Source: Burkholderia sp. Bp9143
GTDB lineage: Bacteria; Pseudomonadota; Gammaproteobacteria; Burkholderiales; Burkholderiaceae
NCBI RefSeq assembly: GCF_003853645.1
Contig: NZ_QTPO01000011.1
Coordinates: forward strand, 112,781 to 176,780
DNA length: 64,000 bases
Direction: 5' to 3'
The position numbers and the translations under genes were made by a program. Positions 25,275-34,428 of the stretch are shown piece after piece (position 1 is the first letter of the stretch; each line of letters opens with the position of its first letter). A model generated the notes under the pieces. The model was not told the DNA's origin, made no database searches, and saw only the letters and a list, made by a program, of their open reading frames with translations.

Positions 25275-25288
25275 CTGATCTGGATCAA
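25275..25288 (-). promoter_or_regulatory. FNR-like box 12 (CTGATCTGGATCAA), overlapping the ackA stop codon
   Basis: One mismatch in the first base. GATGAT (complement of 25248-25253) is at class II -10 spacing, and the USP start is 66 nt away. It overlaps the last codons of ackA. Confidence 0.62.
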
Positions 25289-26484
25289 CCGTCGCGGTTG
25301 CCGCGCAGCACGCGCACCGCGGCGCGCGCGGCGACCCACGCTTCGTTGGTCGGCTCCACGACGACCGTGACCGCGCTCGACGCAGACGACACGACATGCG
25401 CGTGGTCGGCGTTCGCATGTGCGTCGAGTTCGATGCCGAGCCAGCCGAGCGACGCACAGATCCGTGCACGCAGTTGCGCCGAGTGTTCGCCGATGCCGGC
25501 CGTGAAGACCAGCATGTCGAGGCCGCCGAGCAGGGCGGTCAGCGCACCGGTCTCGCGCACGATGCGATGGACGTACAGGGCCAGCGCATCGCGGGCCGGC
25601 GTGTCGCCGGCCGCCTCGCACGCGAGCAGCACGCGCGGATCGCCCGATGCGCCGGACACGCCCTTGAGCCCCGACTCGTGATAGAGCAGGTGCCCCAGGT
25701 CGTCGCCCGATAGCTTCCCGACCTCGAGCAGGTGCAGGACGACGCCCGGATCGAGCGTCCCGCAGCGGGTGCTCATCATCAATCCGTCGAGCGCGGAGAA
25801 GCCCATGGTCGTCGCGACACTGCGGCAGTCGCGCAGCGCGCACAGGCTTGCGCCGCTGCCGAGATGGGCGGCGATCACGCGGCCGTGCGCGCGCGCGCCG
25901 AACGACTCGTCGAGCGCGACGGCCAGGTATTCGTAAGACAGCCCATGGAACCCGTAACGACGCACGCCCTGGTCGAACCATGCATGCGGCAAGGGCAGCA
26001 GTTGCTCGACACGCGGCAGCGTGCGATGAAACGCCGTGTCGAACACCGCGATTTGCGCGACGTCCGGAAACGCGTCGCGCAGCGCGTCGATCGCGTCCAG
26101 GCTGTGCGGCTGATGCAATGGCGCCAGCGGCGTCAGCGTGCGAAGCGCGTCGAGCACGTCGTCGTCGACGACCACCGGCTCCACGTACCGCGCGCCGCCG
26201 TGCACGACGCGATGCGCGATCGCGCCGAGCGTGATGTGCGGCAGCTGCTCGCGGATCCAGGTCGCGATCCGCGCCAGCACGGCGCGGTAGGGATCGCCCG
26301 CGACCCGCGGCAGCGAACCGCCCGGCTCGGCGTCGAAGCGGATCGACACGCCGTTGCCGGTCGCGACCGCTTCGCCGTCGTGCAGCGGCCGCCGCACGGG
26401 ATCGCCGTGCGGCGGATACGCAAAGACGGCGAACTTCACGCTCGACGAACCGGCATTGACGACGAGCAGCGCGAGCGTACGCAT
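25285..26484 (-). CDS. ackA: acetate kinase
   Basis: 399 residues, the normal family length. Motifs: VVNAGSSSVKFAVF at the N-terminus, RRYGFHGLSYEY near residue 168 and AAHLGSGASLCAL near residue 200, and a C-terminal VFTAGIGEHSAQLRARI. It converts acetyl phosphate and ADP to acetate and ATP, giving substrate-level ATP without respiration. The matching phosphotransacylase is encoded in the PHB operon at 30594. It starts 8 nt after the upstream USP stop, so both are transcribed from box 13. Confidence 0.95.
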   Translation of the reverse strand: MRTLALLVVNAGSSSVKFAVFAYPPHGDPVRRPLHDGEAVATGNGVSIRFDAEPGGSLPRVAGDPYRAVLARIATWIREQLPHITLGAIAHRVVHGGARYVEPVVVDDDVLDALRTLTPLAPLHQPHSLDAIDALRDAFPDVAQIAVFDTAFHRTLPRVEQLLPLPHAWFDQGVRRYGFHGLSYEYLAVALDESFGARAHGRVIAAHLGSGASLCALRDCRSVATTMGFSALDGLMMSTRCGTLDPGVVLHLLEVGKLSGDDLGHLLYHESGLKGVSGASGDPRVLLACEAAGDTPARDALALYVHRIVRETGALTALLGGLDMLVFTAGIGEHSAQLRARICASLGWLGIELDAHANADHAHVVSSASSAVTVVVEPTNEAWVAARAAVRVLRGNRDG

Positions 26485-26492
26485 CGGCCGGC

Positions 26493-27332
26493 TCAGTGCG
26501 ACATCAGCACCGGCAGCGTCATCGACGCCAGCACCGTCCGGGTGGCGCCGCCCATCACCAGCTCGCGCCAGCGCGGATGGCCGTAGGCGCCCATCACGAG
26601 CAGGTCGGAACCCGTTTCATACGCGCGTGACAGCAACGTGTCGCCGATCGTCGAGCCGGCACCGGTATCGATGTCGAGCACGGTCACGTCGCGCGCATGG
26701 CGCGCCAGCATCAACGCGGCATCGGCGGCCGGAATGCGCGTGGTCGCCGCTTCCGAGTCGCCGTCGACCACGGCGACGACCGTCGTGCGCTTTGCATGCT
26801 CGAGAAAGGGCATCGCGTCATGCGCGGCGCGGGCGGCTTCCCGGCTTCCGTCCCAGGCGACGAACACCCGTTCGCCGATCGACGGGAATTCCCCGGTGTA
26901 CGGCACGAACAGCACCGGGCGACCGGCGGACAACACGAGGTTCTCCGGAAACTGGTCGTCGATGTAGGTCTCGGGATCGTTCGGGTCGCTCTGGCCCGCA
27001 ATCACGAGGTCGGCAAGACGTGCGGCGTGCGGCACGGCCAGGTTCGCGCGCTCGTCGGCACGCACCCAGGCTGCCGCCACTTTCGCGCGTGCCGTCTCCG
27101 CATGGAACAGGCGTTCCAGCGCGGCGAGCCGTTCGTCGCGCTGTTCGCGTTGCTCACGGAAGTAATCCGCGGATCCGGCCATCACGTAGAACGAGTGCGG
27201 TTCCGGCGTGTAGACCGCGAACACGCCGGTCAGATGCGCACCGAAGCGCCGGGAGAGCCGCAACGCGAGTTCCAGGCGCGAATGCGCGCGGACGCTCGTA
27301 TCGAGGTGCACGACTATGCTCTTGTAGCTCAT
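26493..27332 (-). CDS. universal stress protein, tandem domains
   Basis: 279 residues, two UspA domains. It starts MSYKSIVVHLDTSVRAHSRL and ends GGATRTVLASMTLPVLMSH; the second domain has the glycine-rich signature MGAYGHPRWRELVMGGATR. Close paralogue of the protein at 23882. First gene of a unit with ackA, behind divergent box 13. Confidence 0.92.
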   Translation of the reverse strand: MSYKSIVVHLDTSVRAHSRLELALRLSRRFGAHLTGVFAVYTPEPHSFYVMAGSADYFREQREQRDERLAALERLFHAETARAKVAAAWVRADERANLAVPHAARLADLVIAGQSDPNDPETYIDDQFPENLVLSAGRPVLFVPYTGEFPSIGERVFVAWDGSREAARAAHDAMPFLEHAKRTTVVAVVDGDSEAATTRIPAADAALMLARHARDVTVLDIDTGAGSTIGDTLLSRAYETGSDLLVMGAYGHPRWRELVMGGATRTVLASMTLPVLMSH

Positions 27333-27399
27333 CGGAATCGCTCCATCGACGGGTGATCCGCCAGTGCCATCCAGTCTACGGAGCAGGGTTTCCGCGCGC

Positions 27400-27413
27400 T
27401 TGACTCAGATCAA
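27400..27413. promoter_or_regulatory. FNR-like box 13 (TTGACTCAGATCAA), shared by divergent operons
   Basis: Exact match between the USP-ackA and PHB operons, 74 and 116 nt from their starts. -10-like hexamers at equal spacing on both sides: CACAGT at 27435-27440 (+) and TAGACT, complement of 27373-27378 (-). Confidence 0.82.
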
Positions 27414-27522
27414 CGGCTGCCGCGCGCGATGCCCGCACAGTGAAGCGGTCGCGATGCCGGTCAAGGGCAGGCGGCAAGAGGCGGGATGCCAACCCATGGA
27501 TCGGATCGAAGGAGGGAAGCCG

Positions 27523-28044
27523 ATGAGCACGTACGCTTTGACGACACCGAATGACGTTTGCCGCGCGGGCTGCGATCTCGCGCTGCGCACGGCCGCGCTG
27601 AACCGCGACTGGCAGCACGAATGGCATGCGCTGGCAGGGCGGCGCATCGAGCGGGACCGCGTCGCGGTGCGCCAGCTGCAGCAGGCGCTGGCGGATACGA
27701 ACGAGTGGACGGCCTTCGGCGACGCAACCCGGCAGGTGATGCGCGACTATGCGCTCGCGAGCGTCGCGCTCTGGCAGGATGCCGCCGAGCTGTGCATGCG
27801 TGCGCAATTCGAGAGCGCTGGAGCCTGGCGCAGCTGGTTGCGCGAATACGGCGCAGGCGCGCTGTCGCGTTATCAGATCGACTGGCTGCCCGATCTGGAG
27901 CGGCTGGCCGTGGTCAACGAGGCCAGCATGCCGTGGGCCGACTGGATGACGGCACTGGAGCGCGGGATCGAGGACGGGGCGCCGGTCGCGCCGCGGCGCC
28001 TGAACGGCACGACCGACGCACGGGAGAACGACCATGCGCGCTGA
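27523..28044 (+). CDS. phasin-like protein (PHB operon)
   Basis: 173 residues, mainly helical and rich in Ala, Arg and Trp, without membrane segments. I do not see a clear phasin signature; the call rests on size, composition and position as first gene of the phaB-phaC operon, where granule-coating phasins usually sit. The ATG at 27523 follows GAAGGAGGG; an ATG at 27496 is less well placed. Its stop overlaps the phaB start by 11 nt. Confidence 0.6.
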   Translation: MSTYALTTPNDVCRAGCDLALRTAALNRDWQHEWHALAGRRIERDRVAVRQLQQALADTNEWTAFGDATRQVMRDYALASVALWQDAAELCMRAQFESAGAWRSWLREYGAGALSRYQIDWLPDLERLAVVNEASMPWADWMTALERGIEDGAPVAPRRLNGTTDARENDHAR

Positions 28045-28780
28045 GCGTGTCGCGTTCGTCACGGGCGGAATGGGCGGCCTCGGCGCCGCGATCAGCCGGC
28101 GCCTGCACGAGGCCGGCATGACGGTGGCGGTGTCGCATACGGAACGCAACGACCACGTCGCGACGTGGCTCACGCACGAACGCGAGGCGGGCCGGACGTT
28201 CCATGCGTTCGAGGTCGACGTGGCCGACTACGAGTCGTGCCAGCACTGCGCGGCACGCGTGCTGGCCGAGTTCGGGCGCGTCGACGTGCTCGTCAACAAC
28301 GCCGGCATCACGCACGACGCCACCTTCGTGAAGATGACCAAGAGCATGTGGGATGCGGTGTTGCGCACCAACCTCGACGGCATGTTCAACATGACGAAGC
28401 CGTTCGTGCCCGGCATGATCGAAGCCGGCTTCGGACGGATCGTGAACATCGGCTCGGTGAACGGTTCGCGCGGCGCGTACGGGCAGGCGAACTACGCGGC
28501 CGCGAAGGCCGGCATCCATGGCTTCACGAAGGCGCTGGCGCTCGAGCTCGCGCGCCACGGCGTGACGGTCAACACGGTCGCGCCCGGTTATCTGGCGACC
28601 GCGATGCTCGAGTCGGTGCCGAAGGAGGTGCTCGACACGAAGATCCTGCCGCAGATTCCGGTCGGTCGTCTTGGCGATCCCGGCGAAATCGCCGAGCTCG
28701 TCGCCTTCCTCTGCTCCGACGCGGGTGCATTCGCGACCGGTGCGGAATTCGACGTCAACGGCGGCATGCACATGCGATGA
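28034..28780 (+). CDS. phaB: acetoacetyl-CoA reductase
   Basis: 248-residue short-chain dehydrogenase. The NADPH-binding glycine motif is VTGGMGGLGAAI (9-20), NNAG at 88-91, and the catalytic set is S141, Y154 and K158 in GSVNGSRGAYGQANYAAAK. It reduces acetoacetyl-CoA to (R)-3-hydroxybutyryl-CoA for polyhydroxybutyrate synthesis, which also consumes reducing equivalents. Overlaps the genes on both sides (11 nt and 4 nt). No phaA thiolase is in the window. Confidence 0.93.
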   Translation: MRAERVAFVTGGMGGLGAAISRRLHEAGMTVAVSHTERNDHVATWLTHEREAGRTFHAFEVDVADYESCQHCAARVLAEFGRVDVLVNNAGITHDATFVKMTKSMWDAVLRTNLDGMFNMTKPFVPGMIEAGFGRIVNIGSVNGSRGAYGQANYAAAKAGIHGFTKALALELARHGVTVNTVAPGYLATAMLESVPKEVLDTKILPQIPVGRLGDPGEIAELVAFLCSDAGAFATGAEFDVNGGMHMR

Positions 28781-30597
28781 AAGCGACCGTCATCCGCACA
28801 CCGTTCGCGCGCGAATCGATGCGGCCGCCGCGCACGGCCGAACCGGTGCCGGGCGCGACCGAATGCGCGCCGGTTCGTACGACGCCCGTCGAACAGTGGA
28901 ACCGCGCCGCGCATGCGAGCGTGGCCGCGATGACCTTCGGGTTGTCGCCCGTGTCGATGGCGCTGGCGATGCTCGACTGGGGCGCGCATCTGGCGGTGGC
29001 GCCGGGAAAATGCTTCGAACTCGCGATGCAGGCGTGGCTGGCTGCCGTCGCACCGGCGGCAAACCGGCGCGAGGGCGAGGCCGACGAGGCGGACACGACC
29101 GGCCTGGCCGTGCACGCCGGGGAAGCCGATCCGCGCTTCGCCGCGCCCGCGTGGGACGGATGGCCGTTTCACGTATACCGTGACGGCTTCCTGTCGATCC
29201 AGCGCTGGTGGCGCGACGCGACGCGCGGCGTGCCGGGCGTCGAACGGCATCATGAGGAACTGGTCGGCTTCGTCGCGCGACAGTGGCTCGACGCGTGCTC
29301 GCCGGGCAATTTCCTGGCGACCAACCCGGTCGTGCTCGATGCGACGATGCGTAGCGGCGGCGCGAATCTCGCGGCCGGCTTCCGGCACTGGCTGGACGAC
29401 GCGAACGCATTGCTCGACCGTACGAGCGGCACGCGGGCCCGCGACACGCGCACCTATCTGCCCGGGCGCGACGTGGCGATCACGCCGGGCCGCGTCGTCT
29501 GGCGCAACGCGCTGTGCGAGTTGCTGCAATACGACCCGACGACGGCCGACGTCGCCCGCGAGCCGATCCTGATCGTGCCGTCGTGGATCATGAAGTACTA
29601 CATCCTCGACCTGCAGCCGCACGATTCGCTGATCCGCTTCCTCGTCGATTCCGGCTACACGGTGTTTGCCGTGTCGTGGCGCAATCCCGGCGCGGAAGCG
29701 CGCGAGCGCGGGCTCGACGATTATCTGCGCGACGGCTGCATGGCGGCGCTCGACGCCGCCCGGTCGATCTGCGGCGAGGCCGTCCACGCGGTCGGCTATT
29801 GCCTCGGCGGCACGCTGCTGGCGATCGGCGCGGCGGCGCTCGCACGCGACGGGCGGCAGCACGAGACATTGCGGTCCGTCACGTTGCTGGCGGCCCAGAC
29901 CGATTTCAGCGAACCCGGTGAACTCGGTCTTTTCATCGACGCCAGCGAACTGTCGGCGCTCGATGCACTGATGTGGCGGCAGGGCTACCTGGACGGCGCG
30001 CAAATGTCCGCCGCGTTCCAGTTGCTGAACGCGCGGGACCTGATCTGGTCGCGCATGATGAGCGAATACCTGCTCGGCACGCGCACGAAGCCGAACGACC
30101 TGATGTCGTGGAACGCGGACACCACGCGCATGCCGTATCGCATGCATACGGAATACCTGACGCGGCTCTTTCTCGACAACGATCTCGCGGCCGGCCGCTA
30201 CTGCGTCGACGGGCGGCCGGTCGCGCTGTCGGATATCGACGTGCCGACCTTCGTGGTCGGGACCGAGCGCGATCACGTGTCGCCCTGGCGTTCGGTCTAC
30301 AAGCTCCATCTGCTCACGCACCACGCGCTGACCTTCGTGCTCACGTCGGGCGGCCACAATGCCGGCATCGTGTCCGAGCCCGGGCATCCGGGACGCCACT
30401 ATCGCTGCGCGACGCGCGAGCCCGGCGCGCCTTACCGCAGCCGGCACGACTTCGTGAGCGAAACGCCCGCGGTCGACGGATCGTGGTGGACGTGCTGGCG
30501 CGACTGGCTGCACGCGCATTCGTCGGGCGACGTGCCGGCACGCGTGCCGGCCGCCGGTTTCGCGGCGGCGCCCGGCAGCTACGTGCTCGAGCCATGA
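28777..30597 (+). CDS. phaC: class I poly(3-hydroxyalkanoate) synthase
   Basis: 606 residues, typical for class I enzymes that work without a PhaE/PhaR partner. The lipase-like box GYCLGG places the catalytic cysteine at C342, with D499 in TERDHVSPW and H527 in SGGHNAGI; the D-H spacing of 28 equals that of the Cupriavidus enzyme. It polymerises hydroxybutyryl-CoA on granules. The first 40 residues are variable. ATGA overlap with phaB and with the next gene. Confidence 0.95.
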   Translation: MKATVIRTPFARESMRPPRTAEPVPGATECAPVRTTPVEQWNRAAHASVAAMTFGLSPVSMALAMLDWGAHLAVAPGKCFELAMQAWLAAVAPAANRREGEADEADTTGLAVHAGEADPRFAAPAWDGWPFHVYRDGFLSIQRWWRDATRGVPGVERHHEELVGFVARQWLDACSPGNFLATNPVVLDATMRSGGANLAAGFRHWLDDANALLDRTSGTRARDTRTYLPGRDVAITPGRVVWRNALCELLQYDPTTADVAREPILIVPSWIMKYYILDLQPHDSLIRFLVDSGYTVFAVSWRNPGAEARERGLDDYLRDGCMAALDAARSICGEAVHAVGYCLGGTLLAIGAAALARDGRQHETLRSVTLLAAQTDFSEPGELGLFIDASELSALDALMWRQGYLDGAQMSAAFQLLNARDLIWSRMMSEYLLGTRTKPNDLMSWNADTTRMPYRMHTEYLTRLFLDNDLAAGRYCVDGRPVALSDIDVPTFVVGTERDHVSPWRSVYKLHLLTHHALTFVLTSGGHNAGIVSEPGHPGRHYRCATREPGAPYRSRHDFVSETPAVDGSWWTCWRDWLHAHSSGDVPARVPAAGFAAAPGSYVLEP

Positions 30598-31625
30598 ACA
30601 GGAACCTGCTTCCCGACCCACCCGGCGGCGCGTGCCTGCCCGGCCTGTTGCCGCGTGCGGACGGCGAGCTGCCCGAGCTGATCGCGCGTGCGTGCCATGC
30701 GCCGCCGCTTGCCGTCGCCGTCGTCCATCCGTGCGACACGGCCAGCCTCGTCGCGCTTGCCGCGATCAACGCGTCGCCGCTGGGCGCATCGATCGCGCCG
30801 CTGATCGTCGCGCCGCGCGCGAAGGTGCTGCGCGTGGCGGGCGAGGCGGGTGTCGATCTGACGAAATGGACGATCGAGGACGTACCGCACAGCCATGCGG
30901 CCGCGGTCCGCGCGGTCGAACTCGCGTCGTCCGGCCGGGTCGGGGCGCTGATGAAGGGCAGCCTGCATACGGACGAGCTGATGGGCGCGGTCGTCGCCGC
31001 GGAATCGGGCCTGCGCACGGACAAGCGCATGTCGCACTGTTTCCTGATCGAGGCGCCGGCGTATCCACGGCCGTTCATCCTGACCGACGCGGCGGTGAAC
31101 ATCGCACCGGATCTTGCGCAGAAGGCGGCCATCACGCAGAACGCGATCGACGTCGCGCATGCGCTCGGCGTCGCATGCCCGCGCGTGGCCGTGCTGTGCG
31201 CGGTCGAGACCGTCAATCCGGCGATGCGTTCGACGCTCGACGCGGCGGCGCTCGCGAAGATGGCCGAGCGCGGCCAGATCACGGGGGCGATCGTCGACGG
31301 CCCGCTCGCGTTCGACAACGCGATCTCGCAGCGGGCCGCGCGCGAGAAGGGAATCGACTCGCCGGTTGCCGGCCGCGCCGACATCCTGGTCGTGCCCGAT
31401 ATCGAAGCGGGCAACATGCTCGCGAAGCAGCTCGAGTACCTCGGCGGTGCCGCGAATGCGGGCGTCGTCGTGGGCGCGCGCGTCCCGATCGTGCTGACGA
31501 GCCGCGCCGACGGCGTCGCCGTCCGGGTCGCTTCCTGTGCGCTGGCGGTGTTGCTGGCACAAGTCCGGCATGCCGCCGCCCCGATGGTTGAACAGGCCAC
31601 CCTTTCGCTGGAGGAACCGCGATGA
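30594..31625 (+). CDS. phosphate acetyl/butyryltransferase
   Basis: 343 residues of the PTA/PTB family. Motifs: LMKGSLHTDELMGAVV near residue 120, DKRMSHCF, FILTDAAVNIAPDL near residue 160, DGPLAFDNAIS near residue 238 and VVPDIEAGNMLAKQLEYLGG near residue 266. It swaps CoA for phosphate on acetyl- (or butyryl-) CoA; with acetate kinase this gives ATP. The relatives that carry an extra MaoC-type hydratase domain are longer; that domain is absent here. Coupled by ATGA overlaps to phaC and the next gene. Confidence 0.9.
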   Translation: MNRNLLPDPPGGACLPGLLPRADGELPELIARACHAPPLAVAVVHPCDTASLVALAAINASPLGASIAPLIVAPRAKVLRVAGEAGVDLTKWTIEDVPHSHAAAVRAVELASSGRVGALMKGSLHTDELMGAVVAAESGLRTDKRMSHCFLIEAPAYPRPFILTDAAVNIAPDLAQKAAITQNAIDVAHALGVACPRVAVLCAVETVNPAMRSTLDAAALAKMAERGQITGAIVDGPLAFDNAISQRAAREKGIDSPVAGRADILVVPDIEAGNMLAKQLEYLGGAANAGVVVGARVPIVLTSRADGVAVRVASCALAVLLAQVRHAAAPMVEQATLSLEEPR

Positions 31626-32662
31626 AAGCACTCGTCTACCAGGGCCCGGGACGCAAGGCGCTCGAACGGCGGCCCATGCCGGAACTGCAGTCGCCGACCG
31701 ACGCGATCGTCCGCGTGACGCGCACGACGATCTGCGGCACCGATCTGCACATCCTCAAGGGCGACGTGCCCAGCTGCGAACCGGGCCGCATTCTCGGCCA
31801 CGAAGGCGTGGGCATCATCGAGCAGGTCGGCGCCGCGGTCGACACGCTGAAGCCGGGCGATCGCGTGCTGATTTCCTGCATCTCGTCGTGCGGCCGCTGC
31901 GAGTACTGCCGCCGCGGGCTGTATTCGCACTGCACGACCGGCGGCTGGATTCTCGGCAACCGGATCGACGGCACGCAGGCCGAGTTCGTGCGGATCCCGC
32001 ATGCGCCGACCAGCCTGTACCGGATTCCGGCCGGCGCGGACGAGGACGCACTCGTGATGCTGTCCGACATCCTGCCGACCGGATTCGAATGCGGCGTGCT
32101 GAACGGCAAGGTGCAGCCGGGCTGCTCGGTGGCGATCGTCGGCGCGGGCCCGATCGGGCTGGCCGCGTTGCTGACCGCGCAGTTCTACTCGCCGGCGCAG
32201 ATCATCATGATCGACCCGGACAGCAATCGGCTCGAGGTCGCGCGGCACTTCGGCGCGACCGACTGCTTCGACGGCCACGGCGCCGATCCGGTGGCGGAGG
32301 TGATGAAGCTGACCGACGGCGTCGGCGTGGATTGCGCGATCGAAGCGGTCGGGATTCCGGCGACGTTCGAGATGTGCACGTCGCTCGTGGCGCCCGGCGG
32401 CGTGGTCGCGAACGTCGGCGTACATGGCGTCAAGGCCGACCTGCACCTCGAGAAGCTGTGGGATCGAAACATCGCGATCACGACGCGGCTCGTCGACACG
32501 GTCAGCACGCCGATGCTGCTGAAGACCGTGCGCGCCGGGCGCCTGGATCCGGCGCGCCTGATCACGCACCGGTTTTCGCTCGACGACGTGGAACGCGCTT
32601 ACGACACGTTCGGGAGTGCCGCGCAAACCCATGCGTTGAAGGTGATCATCGAGGTCGCCTGA
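31622..32662 (+). CDS. zinc-dependent alcohol dehydrogenase
   Basis: 346 residues of the medium-chain dehydrogenase family. Catalytic zinc motif TTICGTDLHILKGD near residue 35 and GHEGVG near residue 59; structural zinc cluster CGRCEYCRRGLYSHC near residue 90; Rossmann motif IVGAGPIGLAALLTA near residue 175. It resembles the class that reduces acetaldehyde or acetone-type carbonyls. Last gene of the PHB operon, consistent with disposing of reducing power. Distinct from the enzyme at 18222. Confidence 0.9.
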   Translation: MKALVYQGPGRKALERRPMPELQSPTDAIVRVTRTTICGTDLHILKGDVPSCEPGRILGHEGVGIIEQVGAAVDTLKPGDRVLISCISSCGRCEYCRRGLYSHCTTGGWILGNRIDGTQAEFVRIPHAPTSLYRIPAGADEDALVMLSDILPTGFECGVLNGKVQPGCSVAIVGAGPIGLAALLTAQFYSPAQIIMIDPDSNRLEVARHFGATDCFDGHGADPVAEVMKLTDGVGVDCAIEAVGIPATFEMCTSLVAPGGVVANVGVHGVKADLHLEKLWDRNIAITTRLVDTVSTPMLLKTVRAGRLDPARLITHRFSLDDVERAYDTFGSAAQTHALKVIIEVA

Positions 32663-32675
32663 TTGGCCGGGCGGC

Positions 32676-32713
32676 GCGTGACGGGACCAGGGCGTGCCTG
32701 CCTCCCGTCACGC
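32676..32713 (+). terminator. long hairpin after the PHB operon
   Basis: GCGTGACGGGA and TCCCGTCACGC, a perfect 11-bp inverted repeat with a 16-nt loop, in the gap between convergent genes. No T-tract, so a role as terminator or RNA-end stabiliser is only likely. Confidence 0.45.
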
Positions 32714-32744
32714 GGGTTCGGCGATTCGGCGGCGTCGCCGCCAG

Positions 32745-34148
32745 TCAGGACGACAGCGCGGCGGGTTCCTGCGTGTCGCGTGATTCGACCTCGTCCAGAT
32801 CGACGCACTGCGCGTAAGTCGGCACCTCGCACGGCCAATGCAGGCTCTCCGAGATGCGCCGGCGCAACGCATCCGCGGCGGCGGGTTCGCCATGCGTGAT
32901 GAACGTCCGCACGGGCGCGCACTGCATCGTGCCGAGCCACTTCAGAATCTCTTCGTAATCGGCATGGGCCGACAGCGTCGTGATCGACTCGACCTGCGCA
33001 CGCACGCGAACATATTCGCCGTGAATCTTCAGCGTCGGCTCGTGCGCGGCGAGCGCCGCGCCACGCGTGCCGACGGCCTGGTAGCCGACCAGCGCGATCG
33101 TGTTGCGCGCATCGGGTGCGTAGCGGCTCAGGTGATGCAGCACGCGCCCGCCCGTCGCCATCCCGCTGCCGGCGATGATGACCATCGGGCCATGGTGCTC
33201 GGCAATCGCCTTCGACTGGTCGACCGACCGGGTCATCGTCGCCGCGTGGCCGAGCGCATTCGCGTCCGACACGGTCAGGCGGTGTTCGAGGATATGGTGG
33301 CGATAGATCTCCGTCACGTCCGTCGCCATCGGGCTGTCGAGGTACACCGGGACGCGCGCCATGCGGCCGGACGCTTTCAGCCGCGCGATGTAGTGCAGGA
33401 TTTCCTGCGCGCGGCCGACGGTGAAGCAGGGCATCACGACGACCCCGCCGCGCGCGAACGTCTTGTCGAACATCGCGGCCAGTTCGTTCTCGGCATCCGA
33501 CTCGGGGTGCAGCCGGTCGCCGTAGGTCGATTCGACCACCAGGTAATCCGCGTGTCCGGGCGGTCGCGGCGGCTGCATGATCGGGTCGTGATAGCGGCCG
33601 AGGTCGCCGGAGAACGCGAGCACCTTGTGATCCCAGTGCATCACGACGCTCGCCGCGCCGAGGATGTGTCCGGCCGGCAGCAGGCGGAACGCCAGGCTGC
33701 CGCCCAGCGCGGTGCATTCGTCGAAGGCGACGGGCTTCAGCAGGTGCAGCGCGCGCTGCGCGTCGTCCAGCGTGTAGAGCGGTTGCGCCGGATGGTGCTT
33801 CGAGTAACCGTGCCGGTTCGCGAAGTCGGCTTCCTCCTCCTGCAGCCGCGCGCTGTCGCGCAACATGATGTCGCAGAGTTCGGCCGTGGCCGCCGTGCAG
33901 TACACCGGCCCGCGATAGCCTTCGCGCACCAGCACCGGAAGATAGCCGGTGTGATCGATATGCGCGTGCGTGAGCACGACCGCGTCCAGCGTGTCGGGCG
34001 CGATCGGCAACGGGCACCAGTTGCGCAGCCGCAGGTTCTTCGTGCCCTGGAACAGGCCGCAATCGACCAGGATGCGCCGGCCGCCGTGCTCGACCAGATA
34101 CTTCGAGCCGGTCACGGTTTCGGTCGCGCCGAGAAAAGTCAGTTTCAT
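32745..34148 (-). CDS. beta-CASP metallo-beta-lactamase-fold RNA nuclease-like protein
   Basis: 467 residues. The zinc motif HAHIDH is at 61-66, a further histidine in GHILGAASVVM, the aspartate in FSGDLGR, and the beta-CASP/RMMBL end has TLSAHADYEEILKWL and FITHGEPAAADALRRRI. Members cut RNA, as in CPSF73-like and archaeal/bacterial RNases. Its target is unknown; RNA turnover in dormancy is an inference. ATG at 34148 with GAGGCG upstream and FNR-like box 14 in the leader. Confidence 0.9.
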   Translation of the reverse strand: MKLTFLGATETVTGSKYLVEHGGRRILVDCGLFQGTKNLRLRNWCPLPIAPDTLDAVVLTHAHIDHTGYLPVLVREGYRGPVYCTAATAELCDIMLRDSARLQEEEADFANRHGYSKHHPAQPLYTLDDAQRALHLLKPVAFDECTALGGSLAFRLLPAGHILGAASVVMHWDHKVLAFSGDLGRYHDPIMQPPRPPGHADYLVVESTYGDRLHPESDAENELAAMFDKTFARGGVVVMPCFTVGRAQEILHYIARLKASGRMARVPVYLDSPMATDVTEIYRHHILEHRLTVSDANALGHAATMTRSVDQSKAIAEHHGPMVIIAGSGMATGGRVLHHLSRYAPDARNTIALVGYQAVGTRGAALAAHEPTLKIHGEYVRVRAQVESITTLSAHADYEEILKWLGTMQCAPVRTFITHGEPAAADALRRRISESLHWPCEVPTYAQCVDLDEVESRDTQEPAALSS

Positions 34149-34213
34149 GGAATCGCCTCGCTGGGAGTCGACGGAACAGTAAGCTGATTACAGCGCGAAC
34201 GCGTGCGCGACGG

Positions 34214-34227
34214 TTGACCGAAATCAG
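34214..34227 (-). promoter_or_regulatory. FNR-like box 14 (TTGACCGAAATCAG)
   Basis: One mismatch in the last base. TGTAAT (complement of 34187-34192), the best -10 in the set, is at class II spacing; the nuclease gene starts 72 nt away. Confidence 0.72.
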
Positions 34228-34289
34228 GAATTGCGGGATTCCGTGGCCGGCCGAGGTTCCGGGGCGGGGCGGCACGCCGCTCGTGCCGT

Positions 34290-34303
34290 TTGACAACGAT
34301 CAA
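34290..34303 (+). promoter_or_regulatory. FNR-like box 15 (TTGACAACGATCAA)
   Basis: Exact match. GATAGT at 34326-34331 lies near the -10 position; the hypothetical gene starts 132 nt from the centre. Confidence 0.78.
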
Positions 34304-34428
34304 CCCTCGGCCCCGGCGGCGGCAGGATAGTGATCCTGTGCGCGCAGGCGATGTCATGACCGCGTTGTCCGCGCATGCCGTTCGCACGCCGCGCATCGGC
34401 ATCACGAGCCTTTCGGGACGAATCCATC

